Shown here piece by piece: positions 8,105-20,203 of a stretch of DNA of 64,000 nt. The stretch lies in assembly GCF_902459465.1 (NCBI RefSeq), contig NC_047068.1:19801195-19865194 (forward strand), in the 5' to 3' direction. Below the pieces are notes generated by a model. The model made no database searches. It saw only the letters and a program-made list of their open reading frames with translations, and had not been told where the DNA came from. The DNA is from Asterias rubens (taxonomy: Eukaryota; Echinodermata; Asteroidea; Forcipulatida; Asteriidae). Numbering within the stretch: the first letter of the stretch is position 1; the number at the start of each line of letters is the position of its first letter. Made by a program: the position numbers and the translations under genes.

Positions 8105-11100
8105 CTGTAAAAAATATTGATATGATAATTCTTATAATAAAGGCTTTATTGCTTTGATGTTTAAAAGGGACGTAAAGCTACAGGTTCTGTCTGTTGTTGA
8201 CCAGTACACTTAATGTTAATTTTAGTTTTTACCCATACACCGATGTGTTAGCGCTGGGGGTATACTCGTAATTTCCCCAAGTCCTGTGAAAAAAATATCA
8301 CAGGCATATTACTTGGGTGGGATTCGAACCCACGACCCTTGCAATTCTAGAGCAGTGTCTTACCAACTAGACTACCGAGGTTGCCCGGTAGCTAAAGGCA
8401 GTTCGACTCCTGTGTTTTATTGTTTCACAGGACTAGGGAAAGTACTGAGTATACCCACAGCGCTACCACATAGGTGTATGGGTAAAAACTAAAATAATAT
8501 TCTTTATTCACGATGCAAATTTAACATCTATAATAAGTACACTTATTGTTCGGAGTAGGGGTTTGCCAAGGAGATTTCTGGTCTGCTTGGTAGCAGATTG
8601 CACCACAGCACCTTAGAAACTGTTTCTGTAAACCTTTTTTTTTTTAAACATGCCCCCGTACACCTTGTACACAAAATACTGAGCATTGAAAAGGCCTCAT
8701 CAGTTGTAATAACGTGCTAAAAAAGAACTGCATAATATTAGTACACAACAGGAACCGGACCTACATATATAACAATGCTGACAATACCACAGCTACTTAT
8801 ATACATACATGTATTATTCATTAACATCAATTTGTATAGAGGTTGCAAAGATCATGTATTTGTTTTCCTGGTGTGCTACCCCCTCAGCCCTTTAGAGTCC
8901 AAAGTGCTGTGTGCTTCCATACCCCGGCAGTAGCCTAACACCAAACTGTGCTTTAGGCTTAGGGCTCAAATTTGAATACTGGAATACTTTTTAAAAACCA
9001 AAGTTTTAAAAGAAAACAAAAACAACAACAAAACACACAAAAAATGTTACTTGATAGAACACCAATAGGCTTTTTTTATCGCTAAGGAGGCATTTTTGGC
9101 TGTGAAACCCAATCAAAAAATTCCTTTAGGATTCAATTTGGGGGAAACTTCTGGTATTAACCCTCTCAGAAAAGTTGCATTTCTTACCTCTGAGTCTGAA
9201 TCATTAAAGAGTGCCAGTATAAGGCCACTATCATCACAGGTTTTATCAATGAACCATTGCTGTTTTAACCTGTCACTGTACTCCTCAATATCCAGCCTGT
9301 TGGATTCATTAGAACGGAGAGAGAGAAAGAAGGGGTTAGTTTCATATTTTTTGAGGCACTCCATGCTCAGACGGAGCTCTTCCTACCAAACTCAAAACTG
9401 GGTTTATTTACAAATCACATACATGACAATAAGAGCTTTCAAATGACAACACGTAATAACATTTTTCAAATAACACCCTACTAGGGCCTATCAGCTATTT
9501 CTCGACATACAATTTTTAGTACTCATATTATAGTGTGAAACAATTAACACCCCTCGCAAAACAAACATTTCATACAGTACTTTCTCTATAGACGCCTCAA
9601 AGTATTTCTGTTATTGCAATTTTAAAAACAATTATAAGAATAATAGTACAGAGTATTTGTATTGCGCCCAATCCACCAAGTTAAGGTGCTCAAGGGGCAC
9701 AAGAGTGCCAGTATAATAGATGGACAATAAGAACCAAAGCACCGCAACACAGAGTAGGGAAAAGATCCAGAGGTAGACCAAAGAAATGATGTAAGGATTA
9801 AATAGTAAAGATTACAGGGAAGAACTACACCAGACAGCCAAGAAAGGGCTACATGAAAAAGTCTGACATGGGGCTATATCCTGCAGTGGATGGCAATGCC
9901 TAGGTACAAGGTACAAGGAACAAGGAACAAGGTACAACCTACAAGGTACAATGCAAAAGTTACAAAGTAGGCCCACAAGTTACATGGTACAAAGTACAGA
10001 ACAACCTACAAGGGACAAAGTACAAGGTAAAAGTTACAAGTTACAACCTACAAGGGACAAGGTACAAGTTACAGGGTACAAGGTACAAGTTACAAGGTAC
10101 AACCTACAAGGGACAAAGTACAAGGTACAAGTTACAGGGTACAAGGTACAACCTACAAGGGACAAAGTACAAGGTACAAGTTACAGGGTACAAGGTACAA
10201 CCTACAAGGAACAAAGTACAAGGTACAAGTTACAGGGTACAAGGTACAACCTACAAGGGACAAAGTACAAGGTACAAGTTACGGGGTACAAGGTACAAGG
10301 TACAACCTACAAGGGACAAGGTACAACCTACAAGGGACAAGGTACGACCTACAAGGGACAAGGTACAAGTTACAGGGTACAAGGTACAAGGAACAAGGTA
10401 CAACCTACAAGGGACAAGGTACAAGTTACAGGGTACAAGGTACAAGTTACAAGGTACAACCTACAAGGAACAAAGTACAAGGTACAAGTTACAGGGTACA
10501 AGGTACAAGGTACAACCTACAAGGGACATGGTATAAGGTACAAGTTACAAGGTACGACCTACAAGGGACAAGGTACAAGTTACAAGGTACAATGCAAAAG
10601 TTACAAAGTAGGCCCACAAGTTACATGGTACAAAGTACAGAACAACCTACAAGGGACAAAGTACAAGGTAAAAGTTACAAGTTACAACCTACAAGGGACA
10701 AGGTACAAGTTACAAGGTACAAGGTACAAAGTACAAGGTACAACCTAAAAGGGACAAAGTACAAGGTACAAGTTACAGGGTACAAGGTACAACCTACAAG
10801 GGACAAGGTACAAGGTAAAGGTTACAAGTTACAACCTACAAGGGACAAGGTACAAGTTACAAGGTACAACCTACAAGGGACAAGATACGACCTACAAGGG
10901 ACAAGGTACGACCTACAAGGGACAAGGTACAAGTTACAGGGTACAAGGTACAAGTTACAAGGTACAACCTACAAGGGACAACAAGGTACAAGTTACAGGG
11001 TACAAGGTACAAGGTACAACCTATAAGGTGCAAGTGACAAGGTACAAGGCACAAGTTATATATATGTAACAATTTATCTGCATAAGATTATTCAGACATT

Positions 11101-13035
11101 ACATCACACAGTGTATCAAGGCTGGCCTCCTTTTCAATGTCATTTCACTATTTTCAAGTGATAGTCATACTCATGGAAAGTTTTCAACTACATGAATACC
11201 TCTGCAATTAGGTACGGCATTGAGGGCAGAGTAATCCCTCTTCTTACCTTGCATTGTCAATCTCAAGTGTCTTGACTACAGCGACTGCAAGGACGTATCC
11301 TGACTCCATTGTTGCATTCTTGCTGCAGTTACAAACACATGAAGCATTCGTGTTGACCACAGTCAACAGATTGTTTATTTCATCAGCTGGATGAAAAAAT
11401 AAGAAATTGCTTCATGAAATTCAAAAGAACAGAAATGAGAAGACTACTGGACCACTTTTTTTTTAAATAGTGCCCAGGGACCAAGTTAAGCACAAAAGTT
11501 TGCTTAGCATGCAATTTTTGCCTTTATAAAAACAGGATTACCAACCAAATTTCCACATGATTTTCAGGATAAGCAAACAACAGCTGAATACCAGTAACAA
11601 GCTATTGCAACAAATCAAAATTTGGTTGGTAATCCTGTTTTTATCAAGTTAGAAATTTCATGCTAAGCAAGTTTTCGTGCTTAGCAGCCCTATGAAATTG
11701 GGCCCTGGTCATTGAGCCAAAAACATTCCTATAGTCTTTCTCAGCTCCCTTGGGACTAAACAGGCTAATGCTGCCATGGCGCTCCAAAGGCTTTTTCAAA
11801 TACTGTCAGTATCAACCTCTACTACCCTTGCATGTAAAAATTTATACACCTCTAGGAATGAAGCAATTATAGTAATACGCACCCAAACTTTGACTAAACC
11901 ACCAGAACTTGAATTCAATGCTCTAAACTGCTCGGCCATGACACCCAAAAAATAGGTGAAATTGTGAAACAAAGGAAATGCTCATGTTTGTCTGCGTGTC
12001 ACAGTGCAGTGGGCCAACGAATAAACTTCTTTTGCCCTCTATCCAAGGGCGTCCGATTAGACTAGAATATGTTTACAAGACCAGAGTTTAAATGAGAAAG
12101 AAATGCTCCACAGTTTATAATAATAGTTGAATTGTTTCAATTCGGACAAGCACTAATGAGCAGATTTACCTTATTTGTATTATTGGCAAGAATTTCTTCT
12201 ATAACTCAAGGGTCGACTTCACAAAGAGTTCGGACTAGTCCTAACTTAAGAACAGTCCTAGGAGATATTAAAAACCTAAGGGTAGTCCTAAGTTAGGAAG
12301 AGTAACTCGTCCCAACCAGAGATAAGACTAGTACTAACTCTTTGTGAAATCGACCCCTGGAGGGTTAGAGGAGATTTATCAGACTGACAGGGAACAATTG
12401 AACTAAAACACAAGTCAGCTGGTGGACATGTCTGGTTGTGAGTTTACTGGCCTGGTGCTTAAGTCACTAGCCCCGGGCCTGTGGTCCCATGTGAATCAAT
12501 AGACCGATTCATTAAACTCTTTTATACGCATTGCGTATTGACCAATCACAACTCATTGCGCAAGTCCGATTAATAAAGTCTGACATGCGTGCGCGTATGC
12601 TTGGCACGCGCGGCAGAGTTGTGCAGAATGGCATTGGAGAGGCTCATGTGTCCTTGCTCACACATCAAGGTGGGCCGGCAGGGCCTAATGGATCGGTCTG
12701 TTTCAAGCCTTGATGAGCAAGTTCGATCAAAGTCCTATGGTTAACTAATAGTGTTTGGTTGCCACAGGGTCTACATCCTTACCATCTTCTTTAGACAGTA
12801 CACCATCCACATCACATATCCAGGCTTCCTCTCCGTAAGTACGCCCGCACTGTTCAGGATCCATCCAGGGGTTTGGGTAGCCGTGTAACACCCCTTTGAT
12901 TCCAGGGTCCTCTGTACTGACTGGTTCCCATATTTGAGAGAAGGCACTGACTGGGAGTATTGTAAGGCACAGGATGATAGGTACACACATGATGATTGGT
13001 AACATGGAAGATGAGGATATTGATATGGAAGCCAT
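7850..13035 (-). CDS. Gene A: MOLO1-like single-pass membrane protein with TPM ectodomain, 4 exons, 251 aa
   Basis: Four exons join in one frame: 13035-12783, 11386-11248, 9296-9188 and 8104-7850 (253+139+109+255 = 756 bp, 251 codons plus stop). All borders are GT-AG, with intron phases 1, 2, 0. Residues 1-31 form a signal peptide (hydrophobic IIMCVPIILCLTILPVSA). Seen next are YPNP at 53-56, Cys63-Gly64, WICDVDGVLS at 72-81, a C-V-C-N-C cluster at 101-105, GYVLAVAVV at 114-122, CDDSGLILALF at 151-161, IFISLG at 168-173, and a membrane helix at about 229-248 with a tail of only a few residues. Sequons lie at N98, N108, N162 and N206. This order (YPNP, Cys-Gly, W-[IV]-C-D-x-D, VLS, DD) is that of the MOLO1/TPM ectodomain family, whose nematode member modulates levamisole-type acetylcholine receptors at the cell surface. 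The echinoderm role is inferred only. A paralogue, gene B, lies 8.8 kb upstream on the same strand. The 5' UTR and promoter were not located. Confidence 0.85.
8228..8545 (-). mobile_element. tRNA-derived SINE, family I, with the tail on both sides (fold-back form)
   Basis: The central tRNA-like head on the minus strand (GGTAGTCTAGTTGGTAAGACACTG ... GGGTTCGAATCCCACC, about 8320-8390) is flanked by two inverted copies of the tail: ACCCATACACCGATGTG...AAGTCCTGTGAAA on the left and TTTCACAGGACTAGGG...CACATAGGTGTATGGGT on the right. Confidence 0.8.
9188..9296 (-). CDS. Gene A exon 3: TPM core with CDD motif
   Basis: The acceptor AACAG precedes G, which completes an Arg codon, and the donor is GTAAGA. 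The product is an amphipathic helix followed by QQWFIDKTCDDSGLILALF. The Asp-Asp-x-Gly/Ala-hydrophobic strand is the most recognisable TPM element and is shared with gene B (GCDDSAVVFY). Confidence 0.82.
9904..11062. repeat. 1.15-kb minisatellite of TACAAGGTACAA-type units in gene A intron 2
   Basis: The array is built from 6-10 base modules (TACAAGG, GTACAAC, CTACAAGGGACAA, GTTACAGGG) combined into 40-65 bp higher-order units. A distinctive segment (ATGCAAAAGTTACAAAGTAG... to about 125 bases on) occurs at 9951 and again at 10592, an offset of 641 bases, so a large block was duplicated. The 265-codon plus-strand frame is a consequence of the repeat, not a gene. Confidence 0.95.
11248..11386 (-). 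CDS. Gene A exon 2: cysteine cluster and TPM strand
   Basis: The acceptor is a CAG after a T-rich stretch and the donor is GTAAGA. The exon reads in phase 1 as A-D-E-I-N-N-L-L, continues through the C-V-C-N-C cluster to GYVLAVAVVKTLEIDNA, and ends in phase 2. The GYV-x-A-V-A-V-V segment matches a core strand of TPM-type domains. Confidence 0.82.
11473..11708. mobile_element. Inverted-repeat element family 3, in gene A intron 1
   Basis: CCAGGGACCAAGTTAAGCAC ... GCTTAGCAGCCCTATGAAATTGGGCCCTGG, with AACAGGATTACCAACCAAATTT and AAATTTGGTTGGTAATCCTGTT as long inner arms. Confidence 0.8.
12208..12358. mobile_element. Inverted-repeat element family 4 (GGGTCGATTTCACAAAG ends)
   Basis: GGGTCGACTTCACAAAGAGTTCGGACTAGTCC at the left, GACTAGTACTAACTCTTTGTGAAATCGACCCC at the right, about 150 bases, in gene A intron 1. 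Confidence 0.85.
12783..13035 (-). CDS. Gene A exon 1: signal peptide and start of MOLO1/TPM ectodomain
   Basis: The exon starts at the ATG at 13035. It encodes the signal peptide (about 31 residues), the YPNP motif, Cys63 and the WICDVDGVLS motif. The donor GTAAGG follows after one base of the next codon (phase 1). The frame stays open through the donor to 12745, but homology and the gene B exon 1, which has exactly the same length, place the exon end at 12783. Confidence 0.85.
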
Positions 13036-13439
13036 TATTCACTCTTTCACTGGATGCTTGTATAACCTGGGTAGAAATATAGATAGAGTTTTTAGTTACA
13101 AAGATGTATATATAAACACCTCTTGTTATAATTGTTCTGTTTTAAGGTCTTCTCCAACAACAATATTAAAAGGGCCTGATTTACTGCACTAAACACTAGC
13201 TTTGGGTAAATTAGTTTCATGTTAATGAAGTTCCCGCCTCCAATGTTTAGTTAATTTTAATTATTTACTTCCAAATAGGTACTTCAAGTTCAACAAACAT
13301 TTGAAAAATTCTTTACAATAACTCATTCAAACAAAATTCGTTTGGCCTACACACCTCAACTCAATCCTCCAAATGAAGAAAAGAAAGATTTTTATTTCAT
13401 TTTTTAACTGCCGGTGTGGGAGGAGAATCTGTCATAAAA

Positions 13440-13750
13440 CCAAAAATTAATATTCTCTATCCCGATGCAAATTTAACATCTATGTACCCGGTACATGTAT
13501 TATAGCATTGCGGTACCTGCTGCCAAAACATATGATTCGAACTGCCTCTAGCTACCGGGCAATCTGGGTAGTCTAGTTGGTAAGACACTGCTCTAGAATT
13601 GCAAGGGGCATGGGTTCGAATCCCACCCGAGTAAATATGCCTGTGATATTTTTTCACAGGACTCGGGAAAGTACAGAGTACAGTATACAGTGCCAACACA
13701 CATCGGTGTATGGGTAAATTAAATTAATAATCTTTATCCCTGATGCAAAT
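13440..13750 (+). mobile_element. tRNA-derived SINE, family I, full-length copy
   Basis: A box GGTAGTCTAGTTGGTAAGAC and B box GGGTTCGAATCCCACC on the plus strand, then TATGCCTGTGATATTTTTTCACAGGACTCGGG and the tail ending AATAATCTTTATCCCTGATGCAAATTCATCATCTAT. A closely related edge motif (AATATTCTCTATCCCGATGCAAATTTAACATCTAT) is at the left. The minus-strand GGIRTHAPCNSRAVSYQLDY frame is a SINE artefact. Confidence 0.85.
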
Positions 13751-14091
13751 TCATCATCTATTATATTATAATTCCTCTTCTCAAAGTTTTGCTGTCATCT
13801 TCAAACATTATTACAACGAAGTATGCATTTAGGCAGATGAACAGTTTGTCCAAATACGAAACAATTCTTCACTGTTCCCTCGAACTCGTGGGTGTTTCAT
13901 ACACAGCGCTGGAAATCAACCTCCGGTGGGAATGATCACGGTGATGTACACTGGTAAACATCACTCATGTTACCCTCCGCTCTGGCAGCCATGGAAGATG
14001 CGTTTTTGTATCACATTGCATGATTGGTTCCTCAACCTATGAAACTCACGATTTGTACCAAGGTATATATAACAATTCTATTGCGATAACT

Positions 14092-14143
14092 TACTTCTAG
14101 AAACTATAAGGCTCACAGGGGAGCCTTATAGTTTCTAGAAGTA
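14092..14143. repeat. Perfect 23-bp hairpin with 6-base loop
   Basis: TACTTCTAGAAACTATAAGGCTC, loop ACAGGG, then the exact complement. The stem is flanked by direct repeats GCGATAAC (14083-14090 and 14144-14151). Confidence 0.95.
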
Positions 14144-16301
14144 GCGATAACGTAACCCTCCTGCCGACAGCGAAGCCGGAGGGTTACGACTCAAGCTCGA
14201 ACTGCAAACGGCAATCGGGTCCAACACGTACAACTTTGACAGCTGGTCAACAGATTTGCTTCATTTTTACCACTTTCGAAAATCATGACACAAATTGTAG
14301 GAACACAAACTTATCCTCAATGTCTAATGAATCCTTTCCTGGCACCATTGAGAAAATGTTTAGAAAAAAATGACAATAACGAGTCTGCCTTTTTTTGTGA
14401 GAGATGTACGTCTTTGACTCATGAGGTTACAGGAGACGATAGCAAAACAAAACCGCATAGGTCTAGGAGTATGATGAATCATTATCATGTGATGTGGGGG
14501 GAAATGAACTTAATGAAGCTTAGGAAGTTCATTATTCAATTTAAAAAAAGAACCCAACGAACAAACGCGTGAAAACGAGAACCCTTCTTAATTTTCTACT
14601 ATCTTATCTATCTATCTATCTTCTACGAGATAGCATATGAAAATGAATGTTAATGTTAAAGTTCTATTTAAAAATGGCACGAAGACGACGAAGGTATCGT
14701 CCTACAATTTGTGCAGGGGCACCACTACTTCTAGAAATTACACGTAGAAGCCTTCGTGTAGTATTTCTAATTCTAGTGTGAAATACAAAAATAGGGCACC
14801 ACGGCCCGTCGTTTGTTTCATCAACAACTCACAAGCACCACCAAGATCAAGTCAACGGCAATTGAAAATATTGTTAAAAGTGTCGGTATTAGTTACAAAA
14901 CTCACCAATCATCACATTATATCACGAACATTCACTTCTATTAGTGTCGGTAAAACCTTGCGTCTGCATGCTTTATCAATTACAGAAATTTCGAAAAATA
15001 GTCAACACAAAATTCTCGAATTTCTCAGGCAAATACCGAACAGAAGCTAGCACAGTATTGGGCCTGAAATTGCCAGCCGGCACATCTATCAATCCTGCAA
15101 AAGCGTCTGAAATCCAGCCCTAGCCGTTGAATAACGAGTATGTTGGAAGTTGTAGTTTGGTGTACTGTCTAAGTAAGAAAATTGACACAAGAGGGCGCTA
15201 TTAATGATTTGCAGTAATGCGAGCAGACGACAACCAGCCAGAGTTATTTTAAATAACTTGTTTAATTCCTTCGTCATTAATATTTTGTAGGCATCTTCCA
15301 TTTTAAACCAACGCACATTTTGTTTATATTGTTACATTTAAATACATGTAAATAACACAAATATGTGTGTGGTGTCACCAGTGGTGGTAGTTTGAAGGGG
15401 GGGGGGGCACATTATTGATGTTCCAACATTTTTCCCCTCGGTGGTTAGGCATAGACTCCGATTCAAGTGCCCACAGGCTCAACAAATAAACGCTGGAAGA
15501 CTGGTGGAATATATCTTTCAGACTTGCAGTATGTTACACAAAATTAAACAAAAAAAGATGCCCCTAGCTCCCCCACTGCTGAAATCTATGGAAATTCAGA
15601 GATTTTGTTAAAAATTACAAACACTTTTGTGGGAAGACTCCCTCAACGGGCTTCGACTGTCCATTTCCTCCTTCATTTCTGTGGCGGCCCTGGGAGAGCC
15701 ATAGGCCTTGTTATAATGCTTCGTTTTATTGATTTATTTTTTATTCCAGTTTTATGCCTTCATTCGTGTCGCCTTGCACCTCCATAAGACCAATATCTTG
15801 TTGTTGATGTATGTTTTATTGTAGAATAAATCAAAGCTACAAGGTTAAATGATGGCTACGAAAAAACAAGTAACAAGTTAAAACACACTATTTATTTTTG
15901 GAGGGAGGGAAAACAAATTGTGTCAGCATAAAATCATAAATAAAATCGGTTGCTAATTCAATGAGAACAACGTGCATGCTAATTAAAATCGCTGCAGTGC
16001 CCCATTGCCGTTTATACATTGCTCATAACTTGTTCATCATTATTCTGAGATATCTACCCCACTGCAAACAATGCCACAGGGATGAGGCGAGTTGTTTTTG
16101 TGGGTTCTTCGTCCCAGCTAATAAAGGGTTTGTCATTTTGCTTAGCTGTGATGACTGGCAGCTGAGCCCATGGTTAGCTCATCATAATAATATTTTAAAA
16201 TTTATATTGCGCCCCTTTCATACAAAATGATCAAAGGCGCAGAACGCATGTTAAAAAGCACAAAGGAGGGAAGAAAAGGACAAAGAAAAAAAGACTGATC
16301 A

Positions 16302-16563
16302 CCAGGGCCCAATTTCATAGAGCTGCTAAGCACTGAAAATTTGCTTAGCATGAAATTCCTTCCTTGATAAAAACAGGAATAGCAACCAAAATTTTCATTT
16401 GTTGCATAAAAAAATTATTGCTTGTTACGGTATTAAGCTGTTGTTTCTTATTTTTCCTGAAAATCATGTGGAAATTTGGTTGGCAATCATGTTTTTGTCA
16501 AGGCAAAAATATCATGCTAAGCAAATTTTCGTGCTAAGCAGCTTTTTTAAATTGGGCCCAGGC
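16302..16563. mobile_element. Inverted-repeat element family 3, intergenic copy
   Basis: CCAGGGCCCAATTTCATAGAGCTGCTAAGCA at the left and GTGCTAAGCAGCTTTTTTAAATTGGGCCCAGG at the right; inner arms CAACCAAAATTTT / AAATTTGGTTGGCAATCATG. Confidence 0.8.
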
Positions 16564-16941
16564 CAGTTCCCAAACAAAAGTATGGGGATACGTCTGTCTC
16601 ACCATGTGGTGTGTATTTCATACGTGTTATTATGAAGAGATCCTCGTTCCCAATACGGACTATTTCTTCAACCTCTCAGTCGAGTGATAGGTATCATAGT
16701 TTATTTGTTTATCTCCATTTCATATCAGCCAATGATACATTTACATAGCTGTTAATAATTTATGCTCGTATGCTTTTGACGATGTGGTAAACGCATAAAT
16801 TATAATTATTACATAGAAATGTGGATGCTTCTTGTGTGAACAATTCTACACAAATACAACTACACTAGTTTGTTAAAGCTTGTCCAATTAATTTGTTTAT
16901 TTTTGTTATAATTTATTAACAAACAAAAATAATCTTCTGTT

Positions 16942-16987
16942 TTGTTGTTGTTGTTGTTGTTGTTGTTGCTGCTGCTGCTGTTGTTAC
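16942..16987. repeat. (GTT)n/(GCT)n microsatellite
   Basis: About ten GTT units are followed by four GCT units and GTT. It lies in intergenic DNA. Confidence 0.9.
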
Positions 16988-17584
16988 AAAAGATGATTAC
17001 TTATATTATGGGAAAGTTGAATAATACCGACTTCCACTCACAAAAAAACACGTATGAAAGCAAAATGAAATCAAACGCATTTTATTTACCTTTTTATTAA
17101 TACCACTGTATTAATTCCCCTTCAATATACTTCGTAATAATATCGATATGCAATAAACGCATAGTGAAGTTTCATTACAAAAAATGTATAACCGACTGCA
17201 AATAATATTCCTTTAATAATATATAAAATCAAATTGTTCATTATTAATACGCAGTCCCATCAACACATCGAACCTCGAACGTAGTGAACCAAACACAATA
17301 ATTCTGACAATGGTTACAAATTAATTTGCATACAAAATATTAAAAAAAGACAAGTGATAAACTATCCTTACTTAACTGATAGACTTTCATTAGTTAACAC
17401 TATTCAAACAACATTGTTTACATGAAAAAGGGCAAAGTTCATCGTTATATTGAAACAAGTAAAGTATTCGCCAAGACTATACAGACCTCATTTAAAGAGA
17501 TTCTGAGTTTTACAATTATCTTTGATAACACCACACTGATGGTTCATGATTTCACACATTACAACAATTTTATCAAGCATTGTA

Positions 17585-17837
17585 TGTCACAGTACTTTCT
17601 GGTAGAAACACGGGTGGCCATTTTGTGGAGTCAAAACTTTGACTTAAAAAAAATGGCCGACCGTGTTAGTTCGTGACGTTAAAGGATAACCGTGAAATTT
17701 CGAGTGATAATTATGTGGATCATTATTTTATACTCTTAAAATATCTTTCTATAAAACATATGCATTTCATAACAAATCGTTACAAACGCTTTTCAAAGAC
17801 CAACTCGTCCGATCCAAGGCAACGTGTTCCTTTAAGA
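17585..17837. mobile_element. Fold-back MITE family 2, right half
   Basis: GTGGAGTCAAAACTTTGACTT, ATGTGGATCATTATTTTATACTC and CCGATCCAAGGCAACGTGTTCCTTTAA match the right arm; the left arm is largely absent. Confidence 0.7.
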
Positions 17838-19798
17838 CAGATCGGTTTAAGGGTAAAAAAAAAAAATTATATTCTTTATTCTCGATGCAAAACTTATTAT
17901 ATAAATGGTTTATCAGACTATGCATAATGCAAAGCAACATTCATTCAAATTGATTCAGTGTGATTGGGCTCGATGGATTTTGTTCCTTAATGTGCCTCAT
18001 ATTTGGCAGACACAATCCTTACGATAGCCACCCAATAAACAACTCACATTATTTTTTATTTTTTTGAACACACCATCATGCCTTATAATTTGATACTCAT
18101 AATGCAGATCATCTGATTTGGTTATTACCTCATTTTCTAACACGTCGTTGCGGGAAAAACATACGGTGCAAATTAAGGTTGGTCATAATTCTAATGGCCT
18201 ACTATACTATAATAGGTAACGACCACACACAACAGACATTAGTATAGCTGATGGAAGGCCATGTTTCTGTTGCCATGGTTATGGTTGCTGTGGCAATCCG
18301 TGACGCAATTCACTAAAAAAATTATGCCCGAAAGGAGCAGATTTTCTTTAAGCTATGGAACGCTTTACCACGAAAAGGTCTCATACACGCTGCTTATAAT
18401 TTCATCTCTATCACATATTGATTCAAACTGTATTTTGAATGTCAAGATAGCCAATGAGTAGAGCAAATCCATAACCACTTGATCATGGAGTCAAATCTTT
18501 AGAAATGTGCATAAAAGATACAAGTTGTCATTATGCAATTGATTATGCATGAGGTTATTATTAGTTGATGGGTTTGTTTCCAAGGCCCATGTTAAAGTCG
18601 TATTGACGTGAAGCACTGACCTATGTTCCCTTTATAAAACGATAAGCCATTATAGTGCACAAGAAATACAACTTTATACCAATTTAACAAAAACTGCTTT
18701 CTTACAACACATTACTCACGTTGGACATGATTATACACCAAACACAAAAAAAACCTAAAACCAAAAGCTCCTTTATCATAGTGTAAACATAGCAATTAAT
18801 AACTTAATTTTATAGCGCTGTTAGAGTAACATTGAAGACATACCACTATGCATTTCATCACAGCGTAAAGACGTTGTACAGTTATTATTAAATAACCAGA
18901 CGCTTATATCAGTAATACAATAAACAAAATTGTATAGACTTTTAACAAACAATGTTGCCATCTTTGTTTGCCCATCTCCGTCTTTGCTATGGGAATATTA
19001 CTGCGTATTTTAATCACAAAAGGATCATTTTCCACCACACTTCAAGGCTCAAATTCATTAAGATTTCGAGCCGTGTGGAGAACATGAGGTGGAGGAGTTG
19101 TGTTGTTGTTGTTGCTGTCTTGGTTTGCCTCCTTTGTTTTTTTTTAAGTGTCTACTTTGAAATCTCCAACATACAACGACTGTTGGAGTTGTCTGTGTCC
19201 CTCACCAGATAGGTAACACCATCAATGTGCCCTCCAACATCATGCCACCATGGTCACAACGGAAAAGCGACAAAGCAAGATGGCGGCTAAGTGATCAAAA
19301 GTTTATAACTATGTTCTTTAACTTTCTATCAATACAAAATAACGTACAAAAATAGCCCATATATAAACCTTCTTGTTCCATTTGCATATATACAAGTAAC
19401 ACTTTGGAATAAGTTTAAATACCAAGAGAGATATTATAGGCAAGTTATAGTTGAGACAATGGCGTCAAAATAAATTGACTATGAATATGTCAGTACTTAT
19501 TGAACATCCAAAAAAGGTTATTACTTCAGATTATGGATTTAAGCGTAACTTCTGCACTTGTTAATAACGTTGTAAAGTAGGTCTTTACTTTTAGATTTCT
19601 CAAAAACGCTACAAATCTGCATGAAATGCAAAGTGAATCAAATTTACAAGGAACAACATAAGTTATTGATAACCGAAGTTTCATTGGAAATATTGAGGAC
19701 GGGTCGTTGGAACGGAGTATTATGTTCAAGAGGTAACACATACATAGAGTTGTCTGGGAAATACCCTTATGAGGTGGAAGTTATTCGTTGAGCTTGCA

Positions 19799-20203
19799 TT
19801 AAAGACACTGGCTGGACACTACTGGTAAATTGTCAAGACTAGTCTTTACAGTTGGTGTTATCTCAACATATGCATACAATAACAAAGCTGTGAAAATTTT
19901 AGTTCAATCGGTCGTCGAAGTTGCGAGATATTAATGAAAGAAAACAAAACACCATTGTCGCACCATGGTCACACGAAGTTGTGTGCTTTCAGAAGCTTGA
20001 TTTCGAGACTTCAAATTCCAAATCTGACGTCTCGAAATCAAATTCGTGGAAAATTACTTCTTTCTCGAAAACTATGTCACTTCAGAGGGAGCTGCTTCTC
20101 ACATTGTTTTATACTATCAACCTCTCCCCAGTACTCGTAATCAAGAACGGTTTTATGTTAATAATTATTTTCCAAGAGTGTACACTGAGTGTACACTGCC
20201 TCT
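19799..20203 (+). mobile_element. MITE family 1 copy
   Basis: It starts TTAAAGACACTGGCTGGACACTACTGG; the interior has CGAAGTTGTGTGCTTTCAGAAGC and CTTCAGAGGGAGCTGC; it ends GTACACTGCCTCTAA. It lies between genes A and B. Confidence 0.8.

Noticed and set aside
8286..8492. Frame containing GGIRTHDPCNSRAVSYQLDY (also on the minus strand at 13457-13699)
   Set aside because: It is the translation of the reverse strand of a tRNA-derived SINE head; such frames recur wherever the SINE lies.
9096..9446. 116-codon plus-strand frame
   Set aside because: Antisense to gene A exon 3, which has splice sites and domain support.
9951..11026. 265- and 144-codon plus-strand frames rich in Q, K, Y, T
   Set aside because: They are products of a minisatellite with few stop-generating words. 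The two frames repeat each other because of the 641-bp block duplication, which is not a multiple of three.
13560..13632. Apparent tRNA gene with A and B boxes
   Set aside because: It has the boxes but no convincing acceptor stem or cloverleaf, and recurs with a fixed tail at five places, so it is a SINE head and not a tRNA gene.
14285..15050. Two plus-strand frames of 95 and 90 codons
   Set aside because: No splice sites joining them, no promoter and no recognisable family; base composition resembles surrounding non-coding DNA.
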